Shown here piece by piece: positions 1 through 11,124 of a stretch of 64,000 bases of DNA (position 1 is the stretch's first letter; each line of letters starts with the position of its first letter). The notes beneath the pieces are model-generated. The model searched no databases, was not told where the DNA came from, and saw only the letters and a program-made list of their open reading frames with translations. The position numbers were made by a program, and so were the translations under genes. Source of the DNA: Fallopia convolvulus (Eukaryota > Streptophyta > Magnoliopsida > Caryophyllales > Polygonaceae); contig OZ024736.1 in the NCBI GenBank assembly GCA_964016875.1, forward strand, positions 6,951,518-7,015,517. Reading direction: 5' to 3'.

Positions 1-1978
1 GTGTTTGTTTTTATATTTTTGGTATTTTGGTGGCCCCGCCGGGGTCTGTAATTATGACATTTCGGCCCTCGTGGCCTTATTTTATGTAACTTTCTCCGTT
101 TTATGGTTGTGTTTCGTGAAAGCTATCAAACTCTCGTGACGAGTTTAAGAACTTTCGATCCTTTTATCTTCAAATCAGGATGTTCCTTGAGTTTCCAATA
201 TCTTTTAATAGAAGAAAGAATGCACATGGCCAAACAAAATATTCTTGAACCTATCCCAATTCAACATTGGTAAACAAACTAGACTTCTCCATCATTCTTG
301 TCTTCTTACTTAACCATAAGGAGAAGACATATACCCTTTTTATTAGCTCAAGTTCAAACCATATTGCAAAGGAAGAACTTGTGGTTAGGAGACTTGTCGA
401 CAACTTAATAGTTTCACCAGTATCACCTTAGACATCAAATTTGACAGATATAAAACCTTCAAAATTCAAACACAACTGAAATTATTTTTCAGTGATTAAA
501 ATATCAAAGACAAATATGCTCAGATCATTCCTTGATTGATCTTCTCAAAACTGAACTTTATCATTTCCATCCTGGAAGAAACATAAGCCAATACCATTGG
601 CAATTTAGAACATCTCAATGTTGATTCTATTACTAGTCCATTATAGACCTCAAATCTCTTCTCATTATCCCGAATTGGGTATCATACACGAAATTCCCAT
701 TACGTGTCACATAGGTTAATCATTTGGATATCAACAACTCATATAATCAATTAACACTTGTACTAAGTAATTAATTGAACAAAAACACATTACTGATGAA
801 CTTTTACCTGTTCAATCCATTTTGACCAATCAACCTTATTCACAACAACCTTGATGATTAACCACTTGTTCACAACTTAAACTGAACCAACATTCTTCTT
901 TTCTTTCTTACCATAATCATAAGAAATTCCCATTCCATTTAGGATTTTCAATCCTCTTAACTCAAAGGATAACAACATATATGAAAATCCGAGTTTAAGC
1001 ACTATCAGGTTAAAAATTGAATTGCATTTTCCAATTAACAATTCAATCGATCCAACACTTGAGCACTTCAAAGCTCTTTAACTTCCAACTGAGCAAAGAA
1101 AAGTACAGAATATCCATGATTCTATACTATAGAGTCACAAACATAGTTGTTGAAGAAAGTTTCCAAAGACAATCCTTTTCTTTTCAGGATTCTTTTTCGT
1201 CCTTTCATGACCCATACTGATCTTTTTAGAGTCACTCAAGGCTCATAAGATTCTCCAAATCTTACTATTGAGAAGTAGAGGTTCCAACTCCAAACTTCTA
1301 TTGATAATTGGATTTCAACCAAATTCATAAATTCCTAAGAAAAATATTCTCGGGAAAACTCTTACTCTTCAAAGAAACTCACTTTAAAAATCTCCTTTTT
1401 AAAGACAACACTTGGACTTTCATATCTCAAGAAAAAAGAATTAACAATTTCATTCACATAACCTTGAATCATGAACTCTCTAACAAAAATTCTTAACTTG
1501 AAATCTTCCATCATACGAGCTTAAAGTAGGAAACCTTCAAAATAGGAAGTCTTTATGAAGTACAATACTTAACTTCAAAATCTCACAAGAAGTTTCCTAA
1601 TATGGAAGAAACGACGAGGTACACCCAATTCAGACTCTCAAGAGAGAATATTAATTCATTGAGAACTTGGTCTAGAACCGGGTCAACTTCAGGAATCTTC
1701 ACCCGATCTTACTATGGATCCTTCTCGGAATCCATTCCCATCTCCAGGGAATCAAATGTCCACCATAGGAACTTTTTCACATAAGCTATTACAAACTTAT
1801 TACCTCATGTTCTCCAATTCCCTTTCCTCTTTCTATCTCTTCACGAGTCTGACTTCCAATCTTAACCACTTTCCATAAATGGTTCTAAGATAACATCCTT
1901 ATAGAATTATCCATAATTCTATATAAAAGATGAAAGTCTTAAGCAAGCCTTAGGAACTTTTAGCTATGATACCACATT
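1..1978 (-). mobile_element. Leader region of a minus-strand Tekay-like LTR element (cut by window edge)
   Basis: Reading on the minus strand, this follows directly from the LTR at 1979-4905 and its primer-binding site, so it should be the untranslated leader and the start of the internal region. It is AT-rich. I find no open frame above about 70 codons on the minus strand and no gag, zinc-knuckle or polymerase motif. The first 120 bases are more GC-rich and may be a different insertion. Assignment rests on position only. Confidence 0.45.
1963..1974 (-). other. Primer-binding site (initiator-Met tRNA type)
   Basis: On the minus strand the bases read TGGTATCATAGC, four bases after the LTR end. 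This is one base off the TGGTATCAGAGC site used by many plant LTR retrotransposons that prime with initiator methionine tRNA. It fixes the orientation of the element as minus. Confidence 0.7.
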
Positions 1979-4905
1979 TGTAACACCCCCTTCCTATCCT
2001 GGAGGTATTACCGCCAGTAACCCCGATTAGGACTAAACCGAAGCTACCCAAGGCTTTAAACTCACTGAACAAACTAAAAACAAGGTAATTGAAACCATTT
2101 AAAACCTAAAAAAATCAAGTAAAACTTTACAGCGGAAAAGTGAATAAAAGGTCTTATACAAGCCTTAACCTAAAAAGAATTAATAAATAAATAGAACAAC
2201 CTTCTATTTAAACAAAATCTTCATCCAGTCTTCATTAAGTTCTTATTTCTGAAACTCAGCTTCACTTTGAAGTACTTCAACCATGATCTTCACTCAAGTA
2301 TAGCCATTGGAAACCTTTCTTCAACTTCTGGAGATTCAAACATCTGAATCCGCCTCTTGAATCAACTTCCAAGAAGAACCTGATATGCTGTAACCCAACG
2401 GTGGACACCGGCCGACCATATAAAAGAAAAGAAGATGGACGGGTTAGTCTAATGATAGACTAGCAAACGGAGAATATAACTTGGTTCTTATGGTTGTAAC
2501 TAAACATATTGGCATCCAAATCCGATTAGACTCGGATTATGATTCAACAGTTAGTAGTCTTATAGAGAATAAGAAGGAGACTCGCATAATCAAGAGAGAG
2601 AACACCACCGCTTGTGGTTTCTTTTAAGAAGCATAAACAATTGTTGGGAACTCATAATAATCACATCACATTTTGAAAAGCCTCCATCGACTAATCAGTT
2701 TTTCTTAACCAAAGTTTGATTAAGAATCATTCATAACCAGGAGCAAGAATGGCTTTCCGACTGGACGAACCATTCAGGTATATTAATATGCCTAACGCAC
2801 TTATCTTATATTACTTTCAAAACTTTTCACAACCAAGTTGGTGGCTTTTAATCGGCTCGAACTACTGCCGAAATATTCTGGTATTGTAGAGATCATCGGA
2901 GTATTTCATCCATGGTCATCTACCCTGTACCAAGATCACAAGGCTTAAGTTATCCTTGATCTTTCATTTTCATATGGTGAGGTAGAGATCAGAGAGGCCT
3001 ATTACCCTGTCATCTACACTACACCGTGCCAAACTTGCACTTAGCTAGAGTGCGCATCACCCCTCTCACACGAAGAGCAGGGGAAGAGTCATGACCCACC
3101 ATTAGGATTAGGCCCCTCCTAATGCAATATTGTTTTAAAGAGAGGATATGGAACCACGTTCCCCTCCCTGAAACTACCTTAATTCAATAACAATGTCTCA
3201 GCGTGAGACAACATCCAAGGTAACCCATAACGGACATAAATCCAATTCTACCGCAAAATTGAATAAACAACATGGTCATTATTTCTAACAAATATAACAA
3301 CCTATCATATTTTATTAAGCACACAAGTTGTTCCCAACACAAATATTAAATGAGATTCAATTCCTCATTTAATAACCATAATGCAAGAGAGAACCGTCCA
3401 CTTACCTTAGATGGTGTGCTCAACGTCCTTAGCAATTCCAACAGTAATCTTTATCACCCTTCAGACAAATATAACAAAAGGATTTCTCAACAATGAGCTT
3501 ACAGAAACACTTCTTAGTTGTATTCTCAACTCCTACAACTTCCTAATCGATAAACAATTTAATTTCCGAATATCGATATATAATAAATCCTTAGTTATCA
3601 TGCTTCAAGGAGCCATCTTGGCGGAATTATAACTAATTATCCGCTTCACTTTTGAAACAATTTTCTAAATAAAAATTGTTCCTTAACAACATTTCTTAAA
3701 GGTGACCAAATCTCGGATCAAACGGATTAACAACGAATCCCGAGTAATTATCCGAAGTCCTTTACCTCCCAATTGGTATCCAAAACTTGTATTTGCTATA
3801 ACTGAAGATCCTGACGTCCGTTTCTCGAGCGGTTTGAACCTGTGAGACCGTACCAATGTCAAGATTATAAAAATCATAAATTTAATTAGAAAAGCGGAAC
3901 CAAAAGGCCCTTACGGTGGCTCCGCAACTAACCCGCTAATTAATTTCGATCGTATATACCTTCACTCGAGCCCATGGCTCGTTTCGCTCGATAGTGGCTC
4001 GATTCCCGAGCCCAAGGGTGACTGGGTGTTGCTCGGTGGCAGCCCTTGCGGTGGGTGGTGGTCGGAGAAGCTAGCGATCATCGGCGACGTCAGGCGGCGA
4101 GGCTGAAACGAATTGCCGGCGGTGAAGGTGCGAATTCCTTACTCCCCGAGTCCGGCTCCGTCCTTGTTTCTCTCCTTGGCTCGGTTCCAACAGCATCAGC
4201 CCAAGAGAGGAAGAAGAAGAGATGAGGTGGAGGAGGAGCTAGAGGAAGAAGATGGTGGCCGGCGGTGAAGACCCTTTCTCCCGAGAGCATCGTTCCGTCC
4301 TGCATACTCTCGGTTCCTTCCTTTTTCTTTGAAGACCATTTGATAGACTTTGACTAAAGTTGAAAAGATAAACCGGTGGAGAATAATTCCTAATCCTATC
4401 TCTCTGGTTTCCTTACATACTAAGGCAAAGAAGAGATAATTTCAAAACCAAACCCGTCTCGGAACGGGACTCGCGTTAAAGCGGTAAAATTATGTACCTC
4501 GGGTAGAAAACTTTACTAAACGAAAAACATCCTGTAAATTATGTAGACCAATAAAACCAATTTTCCATGATTTTATCTTTCTACCTTCAATTTTTAAGGC
4601 TTCCGTTTCGCATTTTAAATCCTTTTTGGTACATAATTAAAAAGACGGTTTATCCAATAAATACTCTTTTTCCACTGAAAAATCCTAGAATTCACACCGA
4701 TCCATAAAATCATTTCTTTGTGATTTTAGGATATCACCAAGAATTTTCTAGGATTTAGTCTCCAACAAAAATATTGGATTAAGCGTTAAAATGAACAAAA
4801 AGGTTAAAAGGATATCCGAGAAAAATTCAAAAAAAAATATCCTAAAAAACCGCAGTTATTACATATACATATATCCCGATCCAACCCCATGGCCCGAGTG
4901 TCACA
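1979..4905 (-). repeat. 5' LTR of a minus-strand Tekay-like Ty3/gypsy element
   Basis: On the minus strand the segment starts TGTGACAC (4905) and ends GTGTTACA (1979), followed by a tRNA-Met primer-binding site. Near its 3' end it has the motif ACTGGCGGTAATACC, shared with the LTRs at 33904-38866 and 54570-57928, which points to a related family. At about 2.9 kb it is long, as is usual for Tekay chromoviruses. A GC-rich block (about 3960-4310) opens small frames but shows no recognisable protein. The other LTR lies outside the window, so age and TSD cannot be checked; the five bases outside its right end are ACATT. Confidence 0.7.
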
Positions 4906-4928
4906 ACATTTGTGGCACACTCGGGCCA

Positions 4929-5352
4929 CATCGGGTGCTTGTTTTATGCCACGATCCTGAGCCTCGCTCGGATCGCGCATGATTGTTTTTATGCCAAGAT
5001 CACGAGCCTCGCTCGGATCGCGCACGATGGTTATTATGCCAAGATCACGAGCCTTGCTCAGATCTTGCATGATTGTTTTTCTGCCAAGATCACGAGCCTC
5101 ACTCGGATCTCGCACGATGGTTATTATGCCAAGATCACGAGCCTCGCTCGGATCTCGCACGATGATTTTTATGCCAAGATCACAAGCCTTGCTCGGATCT
5201 TGCATGATTGTTTTTCTGACAAGATCACGAGCCTCGCTCGGATCGCGCATGATTGTTTTCATGCCAAGATCACAAGCCTCGCTCGGATCTCACACGATGG
5301 TTATTATGCCAAGATCACAAGCCTCGCTCGGATCTCGCACGATGATTTTTTG
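4929..5352. repeat. 45-bp minisatellite, about 9 copies
   Basis: Units of 45 bp begin near GATCGCGCATGATT and contain ATGCCAAGATCACGAGCC and GCCTCGCTCG. About nine degenerate copies lie head to tail. Because the period is a multiple of three, long frames stay open on both strands (15-residue repeats), but these look like products of periodicity rather than a gene. The array lies between the integrase of the minus-strand Tat element and the Tekay-like LTR, where Tat elements often carry tandem repeats in their 3' untranslated region. Confidence 0.9.
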
Positions 5353-5356
5353 ATTC

Positions 5357-5672
5357 TCTCCAACCCCAAGCGTGAAGCGAGGGGTGGACTTCACAACTTA
5401 AAACCGAGTATCTCCAACCCCAAGCGGGAAGCGAGGGGTGGACTTCGCAGCTTAAAACCGAGAATCTCCAACCCCCAACGGAAACCGAGGGGTGGACTTT
5501 GCACTTTAAAACCGAGAATCTCCAACCCCAAGCGGGAAGTGAGGGGTGGACTTCGCAACTTAAAACCGAGAATCTCCAACCCCAAGAGGGAAGAGAGGGG
5601 TGGACTTCGCTACTTAAAACCGAGAATCTCCAACCCCGAGCGGGAAACGAGGGGTGGACTTCGCAACGTAAA
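5357..5672. repeat. 54-bp minisatellite, 5 full copies and a partial
   Basis: Copies start with TCTCCAACCCC at 5357 and recur every 54 bp up to 5627, where a sixth partial unit begins. Each contains GAGGGGTGGACTTCGC and CTTAAAACCGAG. The period is again a multiple of three, so frames stay open on both strands. The array ends about 80 bp from the stop codon of the Tat integrase and so belongs to that element's 3' untranslated region. Confidence 0.9.
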
Positions 5673-5751
5673 TTTCATTTTTGAGACAGATTTGAAAATA
5701 CCACAACCCTTTATTCACAAAATTTGTAGGAAATAGCAGAGTTCAGAGAGT

Positions 5752-6717
5752 TTACACGTAATATTTTTTGAGTCGGTCAATGTTCCATGTTTTGCTCATG
5801 GTACGTCCCTCGCTGTCTTTGAGCTTGAAGGCCCCGGGTGCGACTTCTTCTCCGAGGAGGTATGGTCCCTCCCAATTAGGGTCCAGCTTGGCACCTTCGG
5901 TACGCCACAAGATGAGGCTACCCGTGGCCAAGAACCGGGGTCTGACCTTCTTGTCGTGATATACCGCAACGCACCGTTTGTATTCTCTGGAGCGCAGGTC
6001 GGCCACCTCACGCAACTCATCCCGAAATATAAGTTCGACCTTGAGGTTGGCCTCGTTTTCTTTTTCATCGAAATCAAAGACTCTCGCCGAAGGGACCAAG
6101 GTCTCCACAAGGACTAGCGCTTCCGCCCCATAAGTTAGAGCGAAAGGCGTTTCTCCCGTTGCGCGACGCGCGGTAGTGCGATATGTCCATAGGACGAGCG
6201 GGAGAAGTTCTGCCCAGCGACCTTGCGCCATGCCTAGGCGCTTCTTTAGATCGGACAAGATGCGGGCATTGACGTTCTCCACCTGGTCGTTAGACTGGGG
6301 GTGGGCCACGGAGGAAAACTTGAGGGTTATGCCTAGGTCGGAGCAGAAGGTCCGAGTCTCCTCGCAGTCGAATTGGGGGCCATGGTCAGTCATGATGGTC
6401 ATGGTAACGCCAAAGCGGCAAACGAGGTTCTTCCACAGGAAGTCGCAAACTTTTGTCCCAATGATCTTTGCCATTGCTTGTGCTTCCACCCACTTCGTGA
6501 AATAATCGACGATGATCAAGATGTACCGCCCCTGGCCAACAGCCTTGGGGAAGGGGTTGAGGATGTCCATCCCCCACATCGCGAAGGGGCATGGCGCGTG
6601 GATGGAGCGAAGACGCGAGGTCGGGGCGTGCTGGAGGTTACCGTGCTTCTGACACCCATCACATTTCTAGACATAGGCCCTCGCGTCCTGCCTGAGGGTG
6701 GGCCAAAAGTATCCCTA
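5752..6717 (-). pseudogene. Integrase region of Tat element
   Basis: The open part (6579 to 5752, 275 codons) has the integrase catalytic core: first Asp in VDYFTKWVEA, second in MTDHGPQF, and Glu in DQVENVN, so the DDE triad is visible. The C-terminal part ends DRLKKYYV and a stop, the usual end of Tat pol. Upstream (6580-6717) is the zinc-binding region, including CDGCQKH, broken by in-frame stops. Its product would insert the cDNA into the host chromosome, but the polyprotein frame is interrupted, so no active enzyme is expected. Confidence 0.85.
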
Positions 6718-8130
6718 ATGGGTGATTTTATGTGACAAGGTGCGCCACCCGGGGTGGCCGCCACAGACCCCCTCATGTGCCTCATATAGGATATGGCCCA
6801 TAGACTCGGTTGGCATACACAACAAGTTGGGCTCAGCATAGCTTCGGCGGTAGAGCCGGCCGCCGATGACGCAATAGCGGGCCGCCTGCATTTTCAACTT
6901 CTGAGCCTCTGCGGGGTCCTCGGGGAGGACACCGCTCTCCACATATCTCGTGATCGGGACCCTCCAGTCCTCAGCGGTAACGGAAAGAACCTCGTTGGTT
7001 ACACTTCGTGAGAGTTTTCTTTCCACCATCACGCGATTACCTACCTCCAAGGGAAGGGCAGAACCCAACCTCATGAGAGTATCCGCCTTCATGTTTGAGG
7101 TTCGCGGGATGGACTCTACCGCGAAGGTTTCTAGGCACAACACCAAGGCCTTAACTTTCACCCGGTATGCAGGCAGGAACCCCGTCCGGGTATCGTATTG
7201 TCCGTTGAGCTGCCACGCAACTAGCTCGGAATCGGTGTAGACCTTGATTTTGCGGGCTCCACTAAGGAGCGCCATCTCTATCCCGACGATCATGGCCTCA
7301 TACTCGGCTTCGTTGTTGGTGGCATCAAAGGCAAAGTTAAGGGCGTACTCCGTCTCGATTAAGGGATCGGCGAGGAATACGTCATTTCCACCACCGACAT
7401 CACACCGCGAACCATCAACGAATACCTTCCACTCCTCCGAGCTTGCATCAGTTTCGGGAAAGGTGACCTCCACCATGAAGTCAGAGAGGGCATGCCCCTT
7501 CATTGCGGTCCTAGGGAGGTAGCTGATGTCGAATTCGGAGAGCTCGACTGCCCACTTCATCATTCGCCCGGAGAGGGCGGGCTGGTGGAGGATTTGTCGA
7601 AGTGGGAGGTTAGAGAGAACCTGTATGGGGTGCGTGTGGAAGTAAGGGCGCACGTGCCTGGCGGCGGTCATGATAGCCAGCGCCATCTTCTCCGCCGGGG
7701 AGTATCACTGCTCCGCAGGCTGGAGCACGCGGCTTATGAAGTAGACTGGGTGCGTGGATTTTCTGGTCAGCACCGCGCTGACCGTTTCTGGGCTTACTGC
7801 CACATATAGTTGTAAGTCCTCGCCTGCCATTGGAGGTGACAACTTGGGGAGCTTTGATAGGAAGGCCTTTAACTCAGAGAATGCGAGCTCTAGCCCCTCG
7901 TCCCAAACGAACTTGTCGTTCTTCTTGAGGGCCGCAAAAAAGGGCAGAGACTTGTCCGCCAAGCGAGAGCAAAACCTCCCCAGGTAGTTCACGGCGTCGT
8001 TGAGCCGATGTACCTCAGTGCGAGATTGTGGCGACCTCATTGAGAGGATTGATTCGACCTTGGTGGGATTGACGTCGATCCCGCACTCGCTGATCATGAA
8101 GCCTAGGAACTTCCCCAATGACACGCCCAA
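6715..8130 (-). pseudogene. RNase H region of Tat pol (two RNase H domains)
   Basis: Two open stretches (8130-7705 and 7686-6715) are separated by one stop. The first carries the end of the RT thumb (VNYLGRF, KFVWDEGLE) and a degenerate gypsy-type RNase H ending YFISRVLQPAEQ. The second has KWAVELSEFDI followed by an archaeal-type RNase H with VFVDGSRC, NNEAEYEAMIVGIE and YTDSELVAWQ, so Asp, Glu and Asp catalytic positions are present. It ends in the integrase zinc-finger region (HEGVCGGHPG). Dual RNase H is a hallmark of the Tat lineage. Confidence 0.85.
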
Positions 8131-8981
8131 GACGCATTTCTCGGGGTTCAGGCTGATACGATTGTGCCTGAGGGTTCACGAAGACCTCGTGGGTCGTCCA
8201 AATGCTCTTTGGGGCTTTTGCTCCGCACCACGATGTCGTCGACGTAGGCCGACACATTCCTCCCCAAATGGTCTTTGAAGACCCGGTCAATGAGACGTTG
8301 GAAGGTTGCCCTTACATTTTTAAGGCCAAAGGGCATGACCTTTTAGCAGTACATACCCCGCTGCGTGATGAAGGACGTCTCCTCCTCGACGCGCGGACTC
8401 ATCAAGATCAGATTGTATCCTGAGTACGCGTCGAGGAAACTCAGGACCCCGTGCCCTGCGGTTGAATCAACTAGTTCATCAATCGAGGGCAGGGTGTATC
8501 TGTCTTTGGGACACGCTTTGTTGAGGCCCTTGAAGTCCACGCATATCCACCACTTGCCGCTGGCCTTTTTGACCAACACGACGTTGGACAACCATCTTGG
8601 GTACTGGACCTCGCGGATAAACCCAGCGGCCAGCAACTTAGCCATCTCTTCATTAGAGGCATGTGCCCTTTCCTCGTTCATCTTCCTCCGTCGTTGCACC
8701 ACATGGCGGGTGGTAATGTCGACGTTCAAGGAGTGCTGGGCCACGGTCCGCGGGATGCCGCGTAGATCCTTGGCGGTCCAGGTGAACACATCGAGAAATC
8801 TGGACAGCAGGGCCTCCAACGACGCCACTGATTTCCCGGAGAGACACTCTCCCAAGTATATCTTCTCGGACTCATTCTCGAAGGGGGTAATCACCCTTCT
8901 TTTTGCCTCGGGGATGGGAACCGTGAAGTCCGGACTTTGAGGTCGGCCTCGCCGGGGGACTCCACCATGAACACCGGGCAT
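8131..8981 (-). pseudogene. Reverse transcriptase region of Tat element
   Basis: The main open frame (8981-8343, 212 codons) contains VQRRRKMNEER, the palm motif WICVDFKGLNKACPKD and FLDAYSGYN. After one stop the frame continues with VMPFGLKN and the catalytic YVDD (about 8234-8245). A frameshift near 8160-8200 joins it to the next open piece. The C-terminal stretch upstream of the palm (FTWTAKDLRGIP) is typical of Tat pol. The enzyme would copy element RNA into cDNA; this copy is broken. Confidence 0.88.
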
Positions 8982-9400
8982 TTTTGTTTTGCCGAGGTCG
9001 CATAGAAAATGCTACCCTCCTCTTGGTTGCCCTTTACCTCTCCAATCCCGCCGTCGACGGGGAATTTCATCGTTAGGTGATAGATGGAGACCACCGCCTG
9101 GAACTTCATCAGTGATACCCTCCCGATGATTGCGTTGTACACCGAAGGCAGGTGTACCACCGTGAACTCCACCATCTCGGTTCTCCTCGTGGAGCCGGTG
9201 CCCAGCGTCATCCAAAGGTCTATAAGACTCGCGACATCGACTTCGTCCCCAGAGAAGGAGGTGAGTTTCCCAGCGTAGGGCTTCAGGGACGTCTCGGAGA
9301 TGCCCAACTACTCGAATGCGCCGTAGTACATGATGTTCACGGAGGATCCCGTATCCACCATCACCCGCTTCACCATCTTGGAGCCCACCTGTGCATGCAC
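8891..9400 (-). pseudogene. Aspartic protease region of Tat element
   Basis: The active-site motif VDTGSS is encoded on the minus strand at about 9340-9360, followed by VNIMYYGAFE and then an in-frame TAG at 9308-9310. The downstream frame (9307-8891) contains YNAIIGRVSL, the second conserved protease block (normally ILGRPWL). The protease would process the element polyprotein; here it is split by the stop. Confidence 0.75.
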
Positions 9401-9667
9401 CACCAGAGGGTCCGAGTGCGGCATGTGGAGTCCCTCGGCATCCTCGGAGGTGAAAGCTAGGTCTATGTGTGACCGCGAGGTCTAGGCAACGCTAAATACC
9501 GAGGGCTCATGATGGCCTGCCCTCGCGTACCTCTTTCTTTCTGCCTGGCTTGATCCAGCCAGTGATGGTCCACCCGAGATGGTATGGATATACCCATCGG
9601 GTGTTGTCTTCTGCCCAGACCGCGCCTGCTTCGCGGGAGCTTGCTGTTCAACGTTGTTGGCCTGAGC

Positions 9668-9831
9668 TTAACTCGGGCCTTGTGGTACAGTGTTGGCACA
9701 AGACGTGGGGTTGGTGCGTCCCTTTTCATTTAGGTTGTACAAAGGGCCGCCCTTGCCCCTACAGCCACGCTGCCTCCCACCGAAGCAGTTCCAACTACCC
9801 CCGCAGTTGTTGTTGTGATTGTTGTTGTTTC

Positions 9832-9876
<45 letters not shown>

Positions 9877-9952
9877 AGTTCCTGTTATTGTTGTTGTTGA
9901 CGGGGTTTTGGGCCTGCGTCACATACGCATCCCTCACGGCCGACTCGACCAC
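9668..9952 (-). pseudogene. Asn-rich nucleocapsid-region fragment of Tat gag
   Basis: This 94-codon frame reads mostly asparagine because it runs antisense through a GTT repeat (AAC codons). It ends in a Gly/Arg/Cys-rich segment (CGGSWNCFGGRQRGC) where a zinc knuckle would be expected, but no intact CCHC spacing is visible. It lies between the gag core and the protease. Confidence 0.55.
9804..9899. repeat. (GTT)n microsatellite
   Basis: An imperfect GTT tract whose longest pure run is 15 units at 9832-9876. On the coding (minus) strand of the Tat element it gives a polyasparagine run in gag. Confidence 0.95.
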
Positions 9953-10036
9953 CTTCGCCTTTCATTTAGCCTCGACGACTATTTCCTTGTCGGTCTTTGG
10001 CCGAGAGCTCTGGTTTGCGGCATCCTCGACATACAC

Positions 10037-10867
10037 CTAGGACGTGATCCGAGCGCACAAGCTGTCGTACGTTATTGGGCATTTCAAGAAAATGTAAGTC
10101 TTGAAAGGGCCCGGACACAGGTTGCCCAGGAGGGTATCTCGCACTGAGGATTCGTCGATGTGTGCCATCTCCGCCACTGCGGTGGTGAACCTCGGGAAGA
10201 AGGTGCCCAGCAAATCGCCCTCTCCCTGCTCAATACAGCGGAGATCCTGCATGTTCTTCTTGCGCTTCCTCGAACCGCTGAAATGTGTGACAAAGGACTC
10301 ACACAGCTGAGCGAACGAGGCCACGGACCCTATCTTAAGGCTTATGAACCACGTCATTGCGGCCTTGTCCAAGGTGGTTGGGAAGATGAGGCAGAAAATG
10401 GCGTCATTATAAGAGTTGACGTTCATTTGGACAGCAAAATCCTTCATGTGCTCCACCGGATCAGTCGTGCTGTCGTAGAGTCCAATCTGTGGTCTATGGA
10501 AGCCTTTGGGCATAGGCGCGCTTTGAATTTCATCCACGAAGGGGGAGCGGCATTCGACCTCAACAGTTGACGTCGCGACCTCGAATTCAGGGGGTGCATG
10601 GCACTCCCCGCTGTTTCGGACAACTCCGTGTCCTACATTCTTGAACGTCGCGAACGGGATCGCGAGATCTGCATGGGGTCCCGGGAGGCCTCTCCGTTGA
10701 CGAGTCGTTGGTGGACGTCTCGTGCCTCGGCACATGCCCCGGGACGTACGCCTGTACGTACTCGGAGTGGGGTTGGCCTGGGGTGGGGACAGGGACGTAT
10801 GAAGGGGCAAAGCCTTACTGGTACTGTCCATATCCCGGGTAGGGATATGGGTTCGGGGGTGCACCAC
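10037..10867 (-). pseudogene. Tat gag (capsid region)
   Basis: The 276-codon frame contains the retrotransposon gag domain: GLYDSTTDPVEHMKDF, FPTTLDKAAMTWF, SFAQLCESFVTHF, and EGDLLGTFFPRFTTAVAEM. These match the plant Retrotrans_gag family, which forms the virus-like particle around the element RNA. The residues before about position 95 are low-complexity and may not all be native. The frame ends before the nucleocapsid region, so gag is broken. Confidence 0.85.
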
Positions 10868-11032
10868 CCGGATCGTACCCTTAGAATGGGTAGGGGTTTT
10901 GCGGGGCGGCGTACGTCCAACCCGGAGGGATCACGAACGGACAACCCGGAGGCCCCGCGGCCATCCAGTGCGAGGTTTCGGGCATGTTATCGGGTGTTGG
11001 GGGAAAAAAGTTGTTTGGAGAAGCCATTTTTC

Positions 11033-11053
11033 GGGGGGGGGGGGGGGGGGGGG
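11033..11053. repeat. 21-base G homopolymer
   Basis: An uninterrupted run of 21 G (8 at the end of one block and 13 in the next) in the leader region of the Tat element, just inside its 5' LTR and primer-binding site. On the element's sense strand it is poly-C. Homopolymers this long are error-prone in sequencing. Confidence 0.9.
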
Positions 11054-11100
11054 TTCAAAGCCAAGGTTTGCACAAATCTAGAAACTACTTAGGATGAAGA

Positions 11101-11121
11101 AGTTCCCACAGACGGCTCTAG
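11101..11121 (-). other. Primer-binding site of the minus-strand Tat element
   Basis: The minus strand reads AGAGCCGTCTGTGGGAACT just inside the LTR end, close to the TGGCGCCGTCTGTGGGAA class of sites found in Tat elements. It sets the 5' end of the element at the right. Confidence 0.65.
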
Positions 11122-11124
11122 TGA

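Noticed and set aside
4929..5352. CRISPR array
   Set aside because: Repeats are contiguous degenerate minisatellite units without distinct spacers, and the genome is a plant's.
4912..5736. Long plus-strand frame of 274 codons and opposite frames in the same region
   Set aside because: It is a by-product of 45- and 54-bp tandem repeats whose periods are multiples of three; all frames lack stops and no domain is recognisable.
9815..10147. Plus-strand valine- or cysteine-rich frames
   Set aside because: Antisense translation of the GTT microsatellite and Tat gag; the coding strand is minus.
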